Of a DNA stretch of 64,000 nt, positions 48,023 to 58,137 are shown in pieces. Source of the stretch: Turbatrix aceti (lineage: Eukaryota; Nematoda; Chromadorea; Rhabditida; Panagrolaimidae). Position 1 is the first letter of the stretch. Each line of letters begins with the position of its first letter. Position numbers and translations under genes: made by a program. The stretch covers positions 9,076,718 to 9,140,717 of the forward strand of contig OZ017768.1 of NCBI GenBank assembly GCA_963969345.1. The letters run 5' to 3'. The notes beneath the pieces are model-generated. The model was given only the letters and a program-made list of their open reading frames with translations. It made no database searches and was not told the DNA's origin.

Positions 48023-48883
48023 TCGTGTTCAAAAAAAGGCCCTGAAGCCAGTAATAGAGTTTTTTGCTTACGGTCACTTGGGTAGGCTTAGGCATTTCCC
48101 AAAGATTGTTTTAAGCCATCGGCGGTCATTGTCGGATTTTTTTGTGCAATGTTACAGACATTGGAAGAACATGAAATTTCCTGAGACTGTAACTCACCAG
48201 AACATCTGTGAATTTTTGAAAATCGAACGTAACTTTTTTCATTACGTCTATAAGAAGCAAATTACGTGAGATGTGCCGTAGCATTATAGTAGTATGCGAG
48301 ATCGAACCCAAAATAGAATACGTGCTTCATAATGCGCACGCGCCTATTGTCGTATATGAAAAAAACGTTCATTATTGCGTTCCTTCTGCTGGTACTTGCA
48401 TATCAGAAAGCAAAATGAATATAAAAAATGAAAAAGAACCAAAGAAATCAGATGGATAAGAAAAGATACACTCTCTTAGATTCCGACTTTTGGCTAAAAT
48501 TCATTCGCTGCAGGAACATCGAATAGAGCTTTTTTTCTGCTTTTCTTCAAAATTCTCCCTTGTTGTTCACCGCGCGTGCGCATTTTTTATCATTTTGCGT
48601 TCGATCTCGCATACTACTATAATGCTACGGCACATCTCACGTAATTTGCTTCTTATAGACGTAATGAAAAAAGTTACGTTCGATTTTCAAAAATTCACAG
48701 ATGTTCTGGTGAGTTACAGTCTCAGGAAATTTCATGTTCTTCCAATGTCTGTAACATTGCACAAAAAAATCCGACAATGACCGCCGATGGCTTATAACAA
48801 TCTCTGGGACATGCCTAAGCCTACCCAAGTGACCGTAAGCAAAAAACTCTATTACTGGCTTCAGGGCCTTTTTTTGAACACGA
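48023..48883. mobile_element. Long foldback element C (about 320-bp arms)
   Basis: Left arm 48023 to about 48343 and right arm about 48565 to 48883 are reverse complements. The ends are TCGTGTTCAAAAAAAGGCC and its complement, and GC-alternating runs (GCGCGCGCGCG) flank both sides. The same 40-residue frame (FVQCYRHWKNMKFP) can be read outward from both arms because of the symmetry; it is probably not a gene. Spacer about 220 bp. Confidence 0.85.
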
Positions 48884-49437
48884 CACCTTCAAAAAAATGC
48901 ACGCGCGCGCTCGATTGAGCAGAAATAAGGCGAAAGCGCATGCAGTGACAATCCAAGTCCGCTGGCTGTTGCGGCAACTAAATTTACAGAGTCTGCACAT
49001 TTTACACACGGTTTACAGACTCTGCACATTTAACCGACCGTTTACAGGCTCTGTACATATTAAAACGGGAGTTATGTAAAATGTACAGAGTAAAAAGCTT
49101 AACTGTTAAATGTACAGATATACAGATAATCTAATCCACAGATAAGGATAATCAAGGAAACATGCCCTTAAAATGAGAATTCGTGTTTTTTGTTTTGTTA
49201 CCCTCTGTTTTCAAACCGTCGTTGAAACTATAAATTGCAATTCAAAAAATGATAATCGTTCATTCCTGTCGATATGTGCATAAAAGCTTATCGAGTTCGA
49301 AAACTGCTGAATTCGAGGACATTTTAAATAAAAAATCACAACTCGATCAATAATTGAGTTTTGTTTTCAAAAATTTTGGTACATGATAAGTAAAATGTGT
49401 ACTTTCAAATGGCACGTATGATTTTTTTGATTTCGTC
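48884..49437. other. Intergenic with short TTTACAGACTCTGCACAT motifs
   Basis: At 48980-49130 the phrase ACAGACTCTGCACATTT or close variants occurs several times. A related cluster lies at 51945-52105. No gene seen. Confidence 0.45.
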
Positions 49438-50131
49438 AAAATTATCAAAATTGAAGGAGGTGTGGTAGAAAAATCACTGCATGCGAATAAAACGAGCTGG
49501 AAACAAAATTAAAAGCAATTCTGAAGCCCAACAAAATTCACTAACTTATTTTTTACAAAAAAGTATACCATGTCAACTTAGAAATGTCGAAAAAAACGGT
49601 TCCAAAAAAATTTTCTAAGAAAATTTAGGTTTTCGGAAGTTTTTAGAACTTTGATCAAAAAACTGAGTACGCCATTGGATTCTGCGTTCATTTCTACCCC
49701 AGGTTATATCTATTCGTAAAAATCCGGTATAAATGCGCCCCATGCCGATTTTTTTGCCAAACCCTACTTTGAAAAATTTTGGAGTTCGTTCATCAAAAAA
49801 AGTGGGGTTCAGAAGAAAATTTGCACTGGCGCGCGGAAAAAAGATAAAATCCTGAAACAATCACTCCAGATGTAAAAGATACTGTAGAATGCGATGCTGA
49901 TTTTAGTTTTTGGATTACGCTTCGAAAAAGTTCCGAAAACGTTCCGATTATCAGAATGTTGTCGGAAATTTCAATTTTACGGTAACTTTGAAGTAATAAT
50001 GACAGAATTTCATATTTTTACCAGATAGAGAATTTAGTTGTGCTTTGAAATCACTTTGAACTGGGTATTTAGCTTTATTTTCGGGCGAGTAATGATTGTT
50101 CTAGTACACCTCCTTGAATTTTGTCAAAAAT
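49438..50131. mobile_element. Putative MITE with imperfect terminal inverted repeats
   Basis: The left end (ATCAAAATTGAAGGAGGTGT) and right end (ACACCTCCTTGAATTTTGTC) are imperfect inverted repeats of about 26 bases, roughly 690 bases apart. A solitary third end of the same type lies at about 43750. The interior is AT-rich and has no ORF of note. Confidence 0.45.
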
Positions 50132-50439
50132 AAAAATTTTGTAAAACGCGAGTAGGACTATTTGAAAGACAATAATCGATTCTATTTTGTCAACATTGAA
50201 AACATAAAAATATATATTCAAAAACCAATGTTTTGGAATTTTCAAATTAATTTCGTCAAATTAATTTTACGACTTGCGCATTCTGCGACTTTTCGATTGT
50301 TGAGGAGTCTCAACGCGAATGTTACTTCGCTGCGCTCGGGTTGATCAGTCGAACTTTGTTTTTTTTCTATGTTCTTTTTTTTCTCGGGCGTGTTCTAATT
50401 GATGTTTTTTGGCGTTAATTTATTTGTTTTTTGTTTCAG

Positions 50440-51586
50440 ATTCCTCCGGCGACGTCCTCCAAGCGATTGCAATTCATGGGCAACTTTCTCAATGCTAACA
50501 TCGATGTTATGATGCTACCAATGTAAGTTTTTTAACTTTTCAAAGTTTTGGGGTATAAAGACGATTTTTTTGATAACCAACCAAGTTTCACTCGGTTTTT
50601 GACCTTTTTTGCGGTTGTGTGATAAGTACTTGCGATTTGTTAGGTAGGATTGCGCAGCGACAGATGGGGGCCAAGATCGGTTTCACAATCGCAGAAAAGG
50701 GAAAAAAATTGGTTGAAAGGCAGTTGGCATGAAATTGAGGGCATACTAATTTTTGGGCTTCGTTATTGTTTTCACCCAAAGTTTCAGATGACGTCAAAAT
50801 CTGGTTCTCTCCGAATTTAATGCAAGTTTGAAGAAAAACTTAGAAACCCAACTAAATCTTCTGTTTTTAGGTAAACCGACTGCAATGAAGGGGACCTCGA
50901 AATCAACGTGCTTGGCAGTAAGTTTTTTAGCCGTGATTTATTTATTTTGCAAAAAAACGGGATGAGAATCATGTTTTCAGATTTCTGTGAGTTTGTTTTG
51001 GCAAAATGGGTGAATGTGGTTTTTTTGTAAATAAATTACTATCTTTTTGGAGGTGACGGGTTTACAAACCCTTGAATATCTATGAATTTGGCTTTTTTAT
51101 TGTTATTTTGTAGTTGTCATTTGATGTTATTAAACTTTTGTGAGAAAAATGGTGAAATGGGTTGCCAAAACCCTTCTATACCTACTTTGTAGTTTTGTCC
51201 GAAGCGCGCTTGTCGTCTAATTTTTGTCGCTTTTAGGTATTATTGCCGTAAGTTTTGTTTTGTTGTTACAAAAAAATAGAAAAAAAAATAAGCTGTAACT
51301 AAGTTTCAGGACAATTCGGTATGTTTCGGGGCAATTAAAATTTCGAAAAAAATATAAAAACGAAAATTTTAATAATGTGTTTCAGATGTTTTAGGATTTT
51401 GTGAGTTTTTTTTGAAAAAAAATACGGGCTGGGTATTTATTTAGATTGCAATATAAAAAATAATAACGTATTTTTTCAATTACAGACTCCTACGACGCGA
51501 TATCGTCTCAGACGAGCAACCCATCTGCCATCGACAACTCCCTTGACGGGCGATCAACTCGCGCATCAGTGAAATTCATCTATCAG
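50440..51586 (+). other. Candidate upstream exons and microexons of the SLC17 gene
   Basis: Splice-bounded blocks at 50440-50522, 51237-51247 (11 bases), 51310-51318 (9 bases) and 51486-51586 have good TTTCAG/TTTTAG acceptors and GTAAGT-like donors. Joined together and then to the acceptor at 55367 they keep one open reading frame into the SLC17 ORF (the last block contains SYDAISSQTSNPSA and ends KFIYQ, then TLTTPAPL). Two other bounded blocks (50871-50917, 50981-50986) do not fit the frame. The blocks are short, so an open frame could be chance. Confidence 0.35.
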
Positions 51587-51617
51587 GTCGGTTCAAAAAT
51601 TGGGGTTGGATGGTTTT

Positions 51618-51800
51618 CATGGCATCCACAGTTTTCGCTGTATAATGGTAGCCAATGATTGCACCACTCAGCTCCAAACGGGAAAAATTTATTTCGAAAA
51701 TTAAACCAGCAAAAGTTATTCACGGCATCCACAGTACTACGCTGTTGAAATGGTAGCCTCTTTTACTTTTGTTAACTTTAATTTCAAACGGGAAAAATAA
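51618..51800 (+). repeat. Two copies of a GGCATCCACAG-containing unit
   Basis: GGCATCCACAG ... CGCTGT ... ATGGTAGCC followed by CAAACGGGAAAAAT occurs at about 51619-51690 and again at about 51722-51800. Each can form a small hairpin (GGC/GCC outer, ACAG/CTGT inner). Confidence 0.6.
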
Positions 51801-53804
51801 TCGGGAGCTTTTTGCACGTTGCGGCGCACTATTACAAGTGCAAAACGTCAAAAAAGTGTTTTTTTGTGGTATTTGTAGTTATTTTCAGAAATACTGTTTT
51901 GAGCGAAAAAATTGGTATACCTATAGGTAAATCACTTCTTAAATGTACATTTAAGCGTGATTTACAGATGAAATACGGACAAAATACAGAGTCTGTGCAG
52001 ATCATTTCCAGAGTCTGCACAGATAAGACCCGTTAAATTAAATGGTCCGTATTTTTGTCTGTATTTTTAAATGTACAGACGCTGTAAACCCATTTACAGG
52101 TCTCGCGATGATGATTTATTTTTATGAGTACAAATTAACGCAACTGACTGACTGACTGGCAACAACTCGGTGACATTTCCTGGATTTTGTCAACGTTTTG
52201 ATGGCTCTCTGGCATTTGTCGCCTTTCTTCCTCGTTTCGTTCGAATTTGTATTCATCTACTTCATTGTCCTTTCCAACAGATTTCTGCAAAATGCCGTGC
52301 CACAACGGCAAATTGCATTTTTTTGCACAACAAAAATTTTTTTTTTGCACAATGCATATCCTTGTTTTTTTTATAATGTTGCCGGGGCGAATCAATAGTT
52401 ATCTAAAAAAAGTGGACTACATCCGGCGGACGACGTATGTAGTCCGCACGCGCGCACGTTTTTGTCTCGTCTCGTCGTACCCGTCGTACGCGTATTTACT
52501 ACTGCTACTGCAGTAGTCGGCGTTGGAGGGGAGAAGGCAGTAGTGTACGGGTTGATTCTTCTCTCTCGCGTGTATTTTTGTGTAAAAAAAAGGGTGAAGG
52601 CGGAGGGAGGGGGGCAGTCGATGTCGAGAAAAAAAACGACGACGACGACGACGACCACTGGCCTGGCGAGTTGGTAGCGAGTTACATAGTTGCGAGGAGT
52701 CGTCTGACGACCGGCCGCGGCGCCTGGAGGGAGGGAAAGCACGTGCATGCGTGTCTGCTGGTGTGCCGTTTGCAAAAAAAAAACCTGCATAAAACCTCCC
52801 CAAGCTTTTATACGAGCGAACGAAATTGCGTGTTTCCTCAAAAAACATTTTATTTTCTTTATACGTATTTTTATTTTCCCGGCAGCAGGAAAGTAGGCAA
52901 TCGGTCACTTTTTTTTGTGCATACATTTATCTATTTTGCCAACGACCACGGGATGTCTCAGGTCGCACGTTTGTTGCAATCAACATTTATTTATCCATAG
53001 CTTGAACGAACAAAGAAAAGAGTTCGGTCGCGAGCAAAAACTTTGTTGTTACCTGCTACCTGCTTTTTTCGGCACTCATTACCTGCCTACCTTCCTACCT
53101 CACCTGACCGGACTCGAGGAAAGTCACACTACCTCGTCCATTCGCCCAACCGTAGTATTTTAAAATTACGACGTCTGCAGCGCGTGAAAATGCCAAAAGA
53201 CGTCATTTCTGGTGTCTAGGAAAAAGTCTGTACTCTGGTCACCAGTCTGGCATGCTAGATATCCATCGCCCACCCATATTATGCCAACCTGCAGGCCGGC
53301 GAGTGTGCATGCTTGTTAATCCTTCCATGTCCCAGTGCCCTTCCTCTTCGGGCTATGATCTTGACGGCGTCGATGGCGTGTGGGGGTGACAAAAATTACT
53401 TGTCGATGGTCTCTGGAGTCTGGACATCTCTGAACTCTGGATACTTGATTAACATTTTCAATTACCATGTAGATTAATTTTTCGAACGTTATACGTATTT
53501 TTTCTGGGAATTTTAAATATAATATTTTTTAACGATGACAAATTTGTTGGTATTTATCGTTACTCCGCCTCCTCGGGGTGCAGAACACGTGAATTCAGAC
53601 ACCTGTTTATGTACCAGGGAAGGGGACTGTCGTTTTTTATTCACGAACGAACATAAATATTTAGACATTTTTTTGCAAAAACGTACGGCTGAGAACATTT
53701 TTAATCGTTTTTACGAACGGACATCAATTTTTTTAGTTTGGCAAAATTGCGTTTTTCGAAGCGGAAAGTTGTAAGCTTGGAGGATTTCGTTTCGGGACCC
53801 GAAG
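51801..53804. other. Intergenic or intron, no gene seen
   Basis: Contains a cluster of CAGAGTCTGCACAG-like motifs at 51945-52105, a GC-richer stretch at 52420-52745 with an (ACG)n microsatellite at about 52636-52655, and CTACC/CTGCC-rich sequence near 53060-53110. If the upstream microexons are real, all this is SLC17 intron. Confidence 0.4.
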
Positions 53805-54945
53805 TTTAAGACGCACTCTGCGACAGGATTTAGGACGAAGGACACAGCATTTTTACAACTTCAAATGTTAAAAGTCAGAATTGTAGGCATCCATGAGGAG
53901 GGTCGAAATCCAAAATATTAGATTTTTTGACAACCAGATTCTGGAGATTTGGCTTCTGAAAGTTTCTAACCTCCATTTTACAACTCGGTCAGTTGAAATC
54001 ATAAAGCTCTGAAAAGTTTCTTAGGGGGGTTTTTTGGGACGAGAAATCGAGTGACGTACTCAGATTTTTTAAAAAACAGCTGCATCAGTACGCACCGGGG
54101 TTGCGTTGTTTTTTAATTGGTCGTCATATCAATACGAAGAGAGCTGAATCAGTTCTGAAAAGCCTATCTTGTAGTAAATTTTTTTCTCTATCCTCTGATC
54201 TATTTGAAAAAAAAATACCACTCCACCAATTATTTTTAAAATAATTTTGAAACACGCGCGTTGAAAACAAAAGCAGACGCAAATGTCGTGCGCGCAACGT
54301 GTGAGCAGCTAGCACCGCTGCCGCGCGAAACATACAAGAACAAATCGACGGGTCTCATGGCCAAAAAGTTGTAGGCCGAAAAGCGCGGGAAAAATTTTAG
54401 CAGTCAAAGCGTGCGCGGCAGCGGTGCTAGCTGCTCACACGTTGCGCGCACGACATTTGCGTCTGCTTTTGTTTTCAACGCGCGTGTTTCAAAATTATTT
54501 TAAAAATAATTGGTGGAGTGGTATTTTTTTTTCAAATAGATCAGAGGATAGAGAAAAAAATTTGCTACAAGATAGGCTTTTCAGAACTGATTCAGCTCTC
54601 TTCGTATTGATATGACGACCAATTAAAAAACAACGCAACCCCGGTGCGTACTGATGCAGCTGTTTTTTAAAAAATCTGAGTACGTCACTCGATTTCTCGT
54701 CCCAAAAAACCCCCCTAAGAAACTTTTCAGAGCTTTATGATTTCAACTGACCGAGTTGTAAAATGGAGGTTAGAAACTTTCAGAAGCCAAATCTCCAGAA
54801 TCTGGTTGTCAAAAAATCTAATATTTTGGATTTCGACCCTCCTCATGGATGCCTACAATTCTGACTTTTAACATTTGAAGTTGTAAAAATGCTGTGTCCT
54901 CGCCTCCCCCTTGTCCCTAAATCCTGTCGCAGAGTGCGTCTTAAA
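53805..54945. mobile_element. Long foldback element D (about 525-bp arms)
   Basis: Left arm 53805-54326 and right arm 54413-54945 are almost perfect reverse complements; the right arm has about 11 extra bases (CGCCTCCCCCTT region near 54901). Ends read TTTAAGACGCACTCTGCGAC and its complement. The spacer of 86 bases contains GGGTCTCATGGCC. No transposase. A decayed relative lies at about 44700. Confidence 0.93.
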
Positions 54946-55442
54946 TTACAGTGCTTTTAAAAAATTCAGTGCGATTATTTAAAAAAATTTTTGTAAAATA
55001 AACAAACGTGATCTTTTTTGACCGCGTTCGCGAACAAAAATTGGCGCTTTTTTTCGCTCTGAGACCCGATATTTTGGTTACGGTTTTTTTTATTTAGTTT
55101 CGGAACACACAAAAATGAATTTGTTCGCGAACGAATACCGAACATTTTGGTATTTTTCATCATTTTTTTTTGTTTTTTTGCGTGAAAAATTGTAAACTTA
55201 GTTTTCGTTTTGGGATCCGAAAATCCGATTACGACGTTCTTAAAAAATTCTGTTTTCGAACGAAAATGAACACCAAAAATAGAATAAATATTTACGAACA
55301 CGAACAACCGCGAACGTTTCCCAATTTGCGCTCGGTACCGTAATCACTTTTTTTTTATTTTTTGCAGACACTAACCACCCCCGCCCCACTCACCATTACC
55401 CCAACCGTCCACCCCCGCGCGCAACGCCACCAGCCCCGTCAG

Positions 55443-57443
55443 ATGACGTCGTCGGCAACGGAGCTAAGCGTTCGGTGCGGGGGCATCGACGACGATGAAG
55501 CGGGTCGCAGCCTCCTCGCTGCTGCCACCACCCCGGCTACGGCTCCGACACCCACCCCCACCCCCACCCCCACTCAGAAATGCTTTCCCGGTCGGATACG
55601 GTATGCCATACTCCTGCTTACCGTAACCTGTCTGACGGCAACGAGGTCCAACGAACTCTCCTTCAACTTCAACGTCATCTGCATGACGGCCAACTCGACG
55701 TCAGCAACACCCGTGCCGATGACGTCAGAGCAGGTATCTACCGTCATGGGTACCGGTGGATTTGGTGCACTGGTCTCCGTGCTGCCAATTGTACACTTGT
55801 TGCATCATTCTGGACCGAGATTGATCTTTGGAATCCTGTTGGTGGCCTCCGGAGTGGCTACTCTGGGGCTGGCACCGCTCGCTGCCCTGGGGCCGTTGTG
55901 GATGATGCCTGGCAGGCTTGTTCAGGTGAGATATTTGATGCGGACAATAAACCTATTTTTTTTATTAAAACAAAGTTTCCAAAATTTTATGAAAAAAAAC
56001 ATTTTTTTTTGTAAAAAAAATTAAAAAAAAACTTAAAAAAATGGACGCGTAAAAAAAAGTTTTGGAAAAGTGAAATAAAAATTTGATTTTTAAAAAATTG
56101 AAACAGAAATTTTTATTTTTATTTTTTTATTGAAATTTGTTTTCATTTTTTCAATTTTTTATATCCAAATTCAAAATTTTTATTTCGAATTTTTTTACTA
56201 AATTATTTTTTTAAAAAGTTGAATTTATTTAAATAAAAAAAGTGAAATTCCAAAAAATAAAATTAATTTTTAGTAAACAAAAATTTTTTGTTTAAATTTC
56301 TTATTCAAAAAACGAAAAAAATGTTGAAAAAATGTACCTGAAATTCAGTTTCGAAAAAAACAGCTTTTTTTGTTATTTTTATTTTTCGATTTCAAAGATT
56401 TTTTTGCTATTTTTTATTTTTTAATAACAAATTTAAAAAAAAAAAGAAAATATTTCAAACAAAAAGTAAATCTACTTTTTTTTCAGGGTCTGTCACTGTC
56501 AACGGTAATGCCCATGATGGGATCCGTATCCGCGGAATGGGCCGCGCCCCGCGAAGTCGGTCGCTTCCTGACCCTGCTCTCAGCCAACGGCCAGCTCTCC
56601 CAAATCGTGACCATGCCTGTCGCCGCCCAGCTCTGCATCCACCACGGCTGGCCGAGCGTCTACATCGCTCACGGCCTCGTCGCCGCGGCCCTTGGCTTCG
56701 CGTTTCTCGCTTTTTACCGAAACACCGTCGCCGAGCATCCCTGCGTGTCGGTCGCCGAGATCGAAGCCGTCGCCCACCCCGAGCGGCACCAGAAGGGCGG
56801 CAGCGTGCCCTACCTGGCCATCCTCCGATCCCGGCCCGTCTGGGCGGTGTGGGTGGCGTTCATCGGCAACGCAGCCGCCTTCCAGCTCGTCGTCCAGTTC
56901 ATGCCGACTTTTCTCAACAAAGTCCTTCGCCTCGACGTCAATCGCACGGGTTTCTTCAGCATCATTCCGCCCCTCACCCAGCTCATCGTCAAGCTCATCG
57001 CCGGCTGGGCCTCGGATCAGATAAATCTCCCTGAGCGCCTCAAACTCCAGATTTTCAATACCATCGCGCAGCTGGGATGCGCAATCTGCCTCTTGCCCCT
57101 GGGATTTTTGTCTCCCGGAGACGGGAGCATCGCGGTCGCGTGTTTTACCGCATCCATCAGTTTTCTGGGTCTTGTCGCGTGTGGATCTATGAAATCCGCG
57201 CCCCTCATCGCCCGCAGCTACACCCACTTCGTCATGGCAATCGTCCAGATCATCATCAGCGGCGCGATGCTCGTCATCCCAACCATGGTCGCCTTCATGG
57301 CCCCCAACAACGGCATCGATGAATGGCGTCTCGTCTTTTTCTGCATCTTCGGGCTCATTATCTTCACCAACGCTTTTTTCTGTTATTATTGTAGCGCCGA
57401 GGCCGAAACGTGGGCCCTTCTGGTGCCAAAAGCTGTTGACTGA
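55443..57443 (+). CDS. SLC17-type major facilitator transporter
   Basis: Polytopic membrane transporter of the anion/phosphate/vesicular-glutamate family. Exons 55443-55925 and 56487-57443 join in phase to 479 residues. An N-terminal cytoplasmic tail has a Pro-Thr repeat (PTPTPTPT) encoded by CACCCC units. Membrane segments follow from YAILLLTVTCL onward. Typical SLC17 features are the glycosylated loop after TM1 (NSTSATP), the GLSLSTVMPMMGSVSAEWAAP block, the charged R-E-V-G-R loop, and GWASDQI in the second half. The order and length are normal for SLC17. The substrate cannot be read from the sequence; I do not see grounds to call it the vesicular glutamate transporter. A TTTTTGCAG at 55367, 76 bases before the ATG, is either a trans-splice acceptor or the junction with upstream exons. 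AATAAA follows at 57539. Confidence 0.9.
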
Positions 57444-57538
57444 TTTTCGAGTCGTTATATACAATGTATTTTTTCATACGATCCCGGTATACACATGTTC
57501 TCAAGAAATATCATTTTTTCTCACAGAAACAAACGAAC

Positions 57539-57544
57539 AATAAA
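57539..57544 (+). terminator. Polyadenylation signal of the SLC17 gene
   Basis: AATAAA 96 bases after the stop codon. Confidence 0.5.
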
Positions 57545-57637
57545 TATTACTTGTATCAAATTTTGTCGGAAATTGCAAAGATCGAAATTTATCAAAAATC
57601 GAAATTTATTGTAAAATCAACAAAAAAAATCGTAAAA

Positions 57638-57847
57638 TCAGAAAAACCGTAATTCAAGTACAAATGGAGTAAAATCGAAAACTTTCTGGATGTCTCGCGG
57701 GTTTTTATGACGATCTGCCATCTCAAGACGCCGATCAAGTACTTCTCCATCCTCGAGAAGGCTTTCGTCGTCATTCTCGAAACGCCAAAACCATCGTTGG
57801 CATGAAGCATCGTCGCCGAACGTCTCGCAGAGTGCAAACACGAAGTT
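57638..57847 (-). pseudogene. Mariner transposase N-terminal (HTH_48) fragment
   Basis: Minus-strand frame reading CETFGDDASCQRWFWRF, then LLEDGEVLDRRLE. This matches the first helix-turn-helix of mariner/SETMAR transposases (FGxxAxSERTCQxWFxxF, DESLEDxxRSGRP). A stop codon lies just upstream and no catalytic domain follows. An acceptor-like TTTTTTATAG at about 57858 could make it an exon of the minus-strand array, but the frame that enters there stops at once. Either a decayed insertion or a captured domain in a broken gene. Confidence 0.5.
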
Positions 57848-58137
57848 TCAGTTAACTCGTCTATAAAAAAAATCAAATGATAAAAAAAAATCGCAGATAT
57901 CAGATACAACCAAAAAAAAAAGTTTATAAAACGCTCCATCCAACAAACACTCGTTAATTGATTACTACAAAAAAACATTTGTTGCCAACACAACAGCCTT
58001 GAAATTCTCAACCAAAACTTCAAGGATTAGAAATATTAGATCAGTTATATACCGTTAAATTATTAACTTAAAAGTTAAAAAACACTTCAAGCCTCGATAA
58101 AACGGTAGAAGTCAAGTCAATTGTAAAAAGTTATTCA

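Noticed and set aside
47979..48828. Two similar ORFs reading outward from 48.0 and 48.8 kb
   Set aside because: They are the same sequence in the two arms of foldback C; identity comes from the inverted repeat, not from a gene pair.
50871..50986. Two more splice-bounded blocks near the candidate microexons
   Set aside because: Joining 50871-50917 to the preceding block creates an immediate TAA, and the 6-base block has no independent support.
55550..55578. CACCCC tandem repeat
   Set aside because: It encodes the Pro-Thr repeat of the SLC17 N-terminus; a coding microsatellite, not a separate feature.
56580..57464. 294-codon minus-strand ORF
   Set aside because: Shadow of the SLC17 coding exon; its composition is charged and repetitive and it has no splice or start context.
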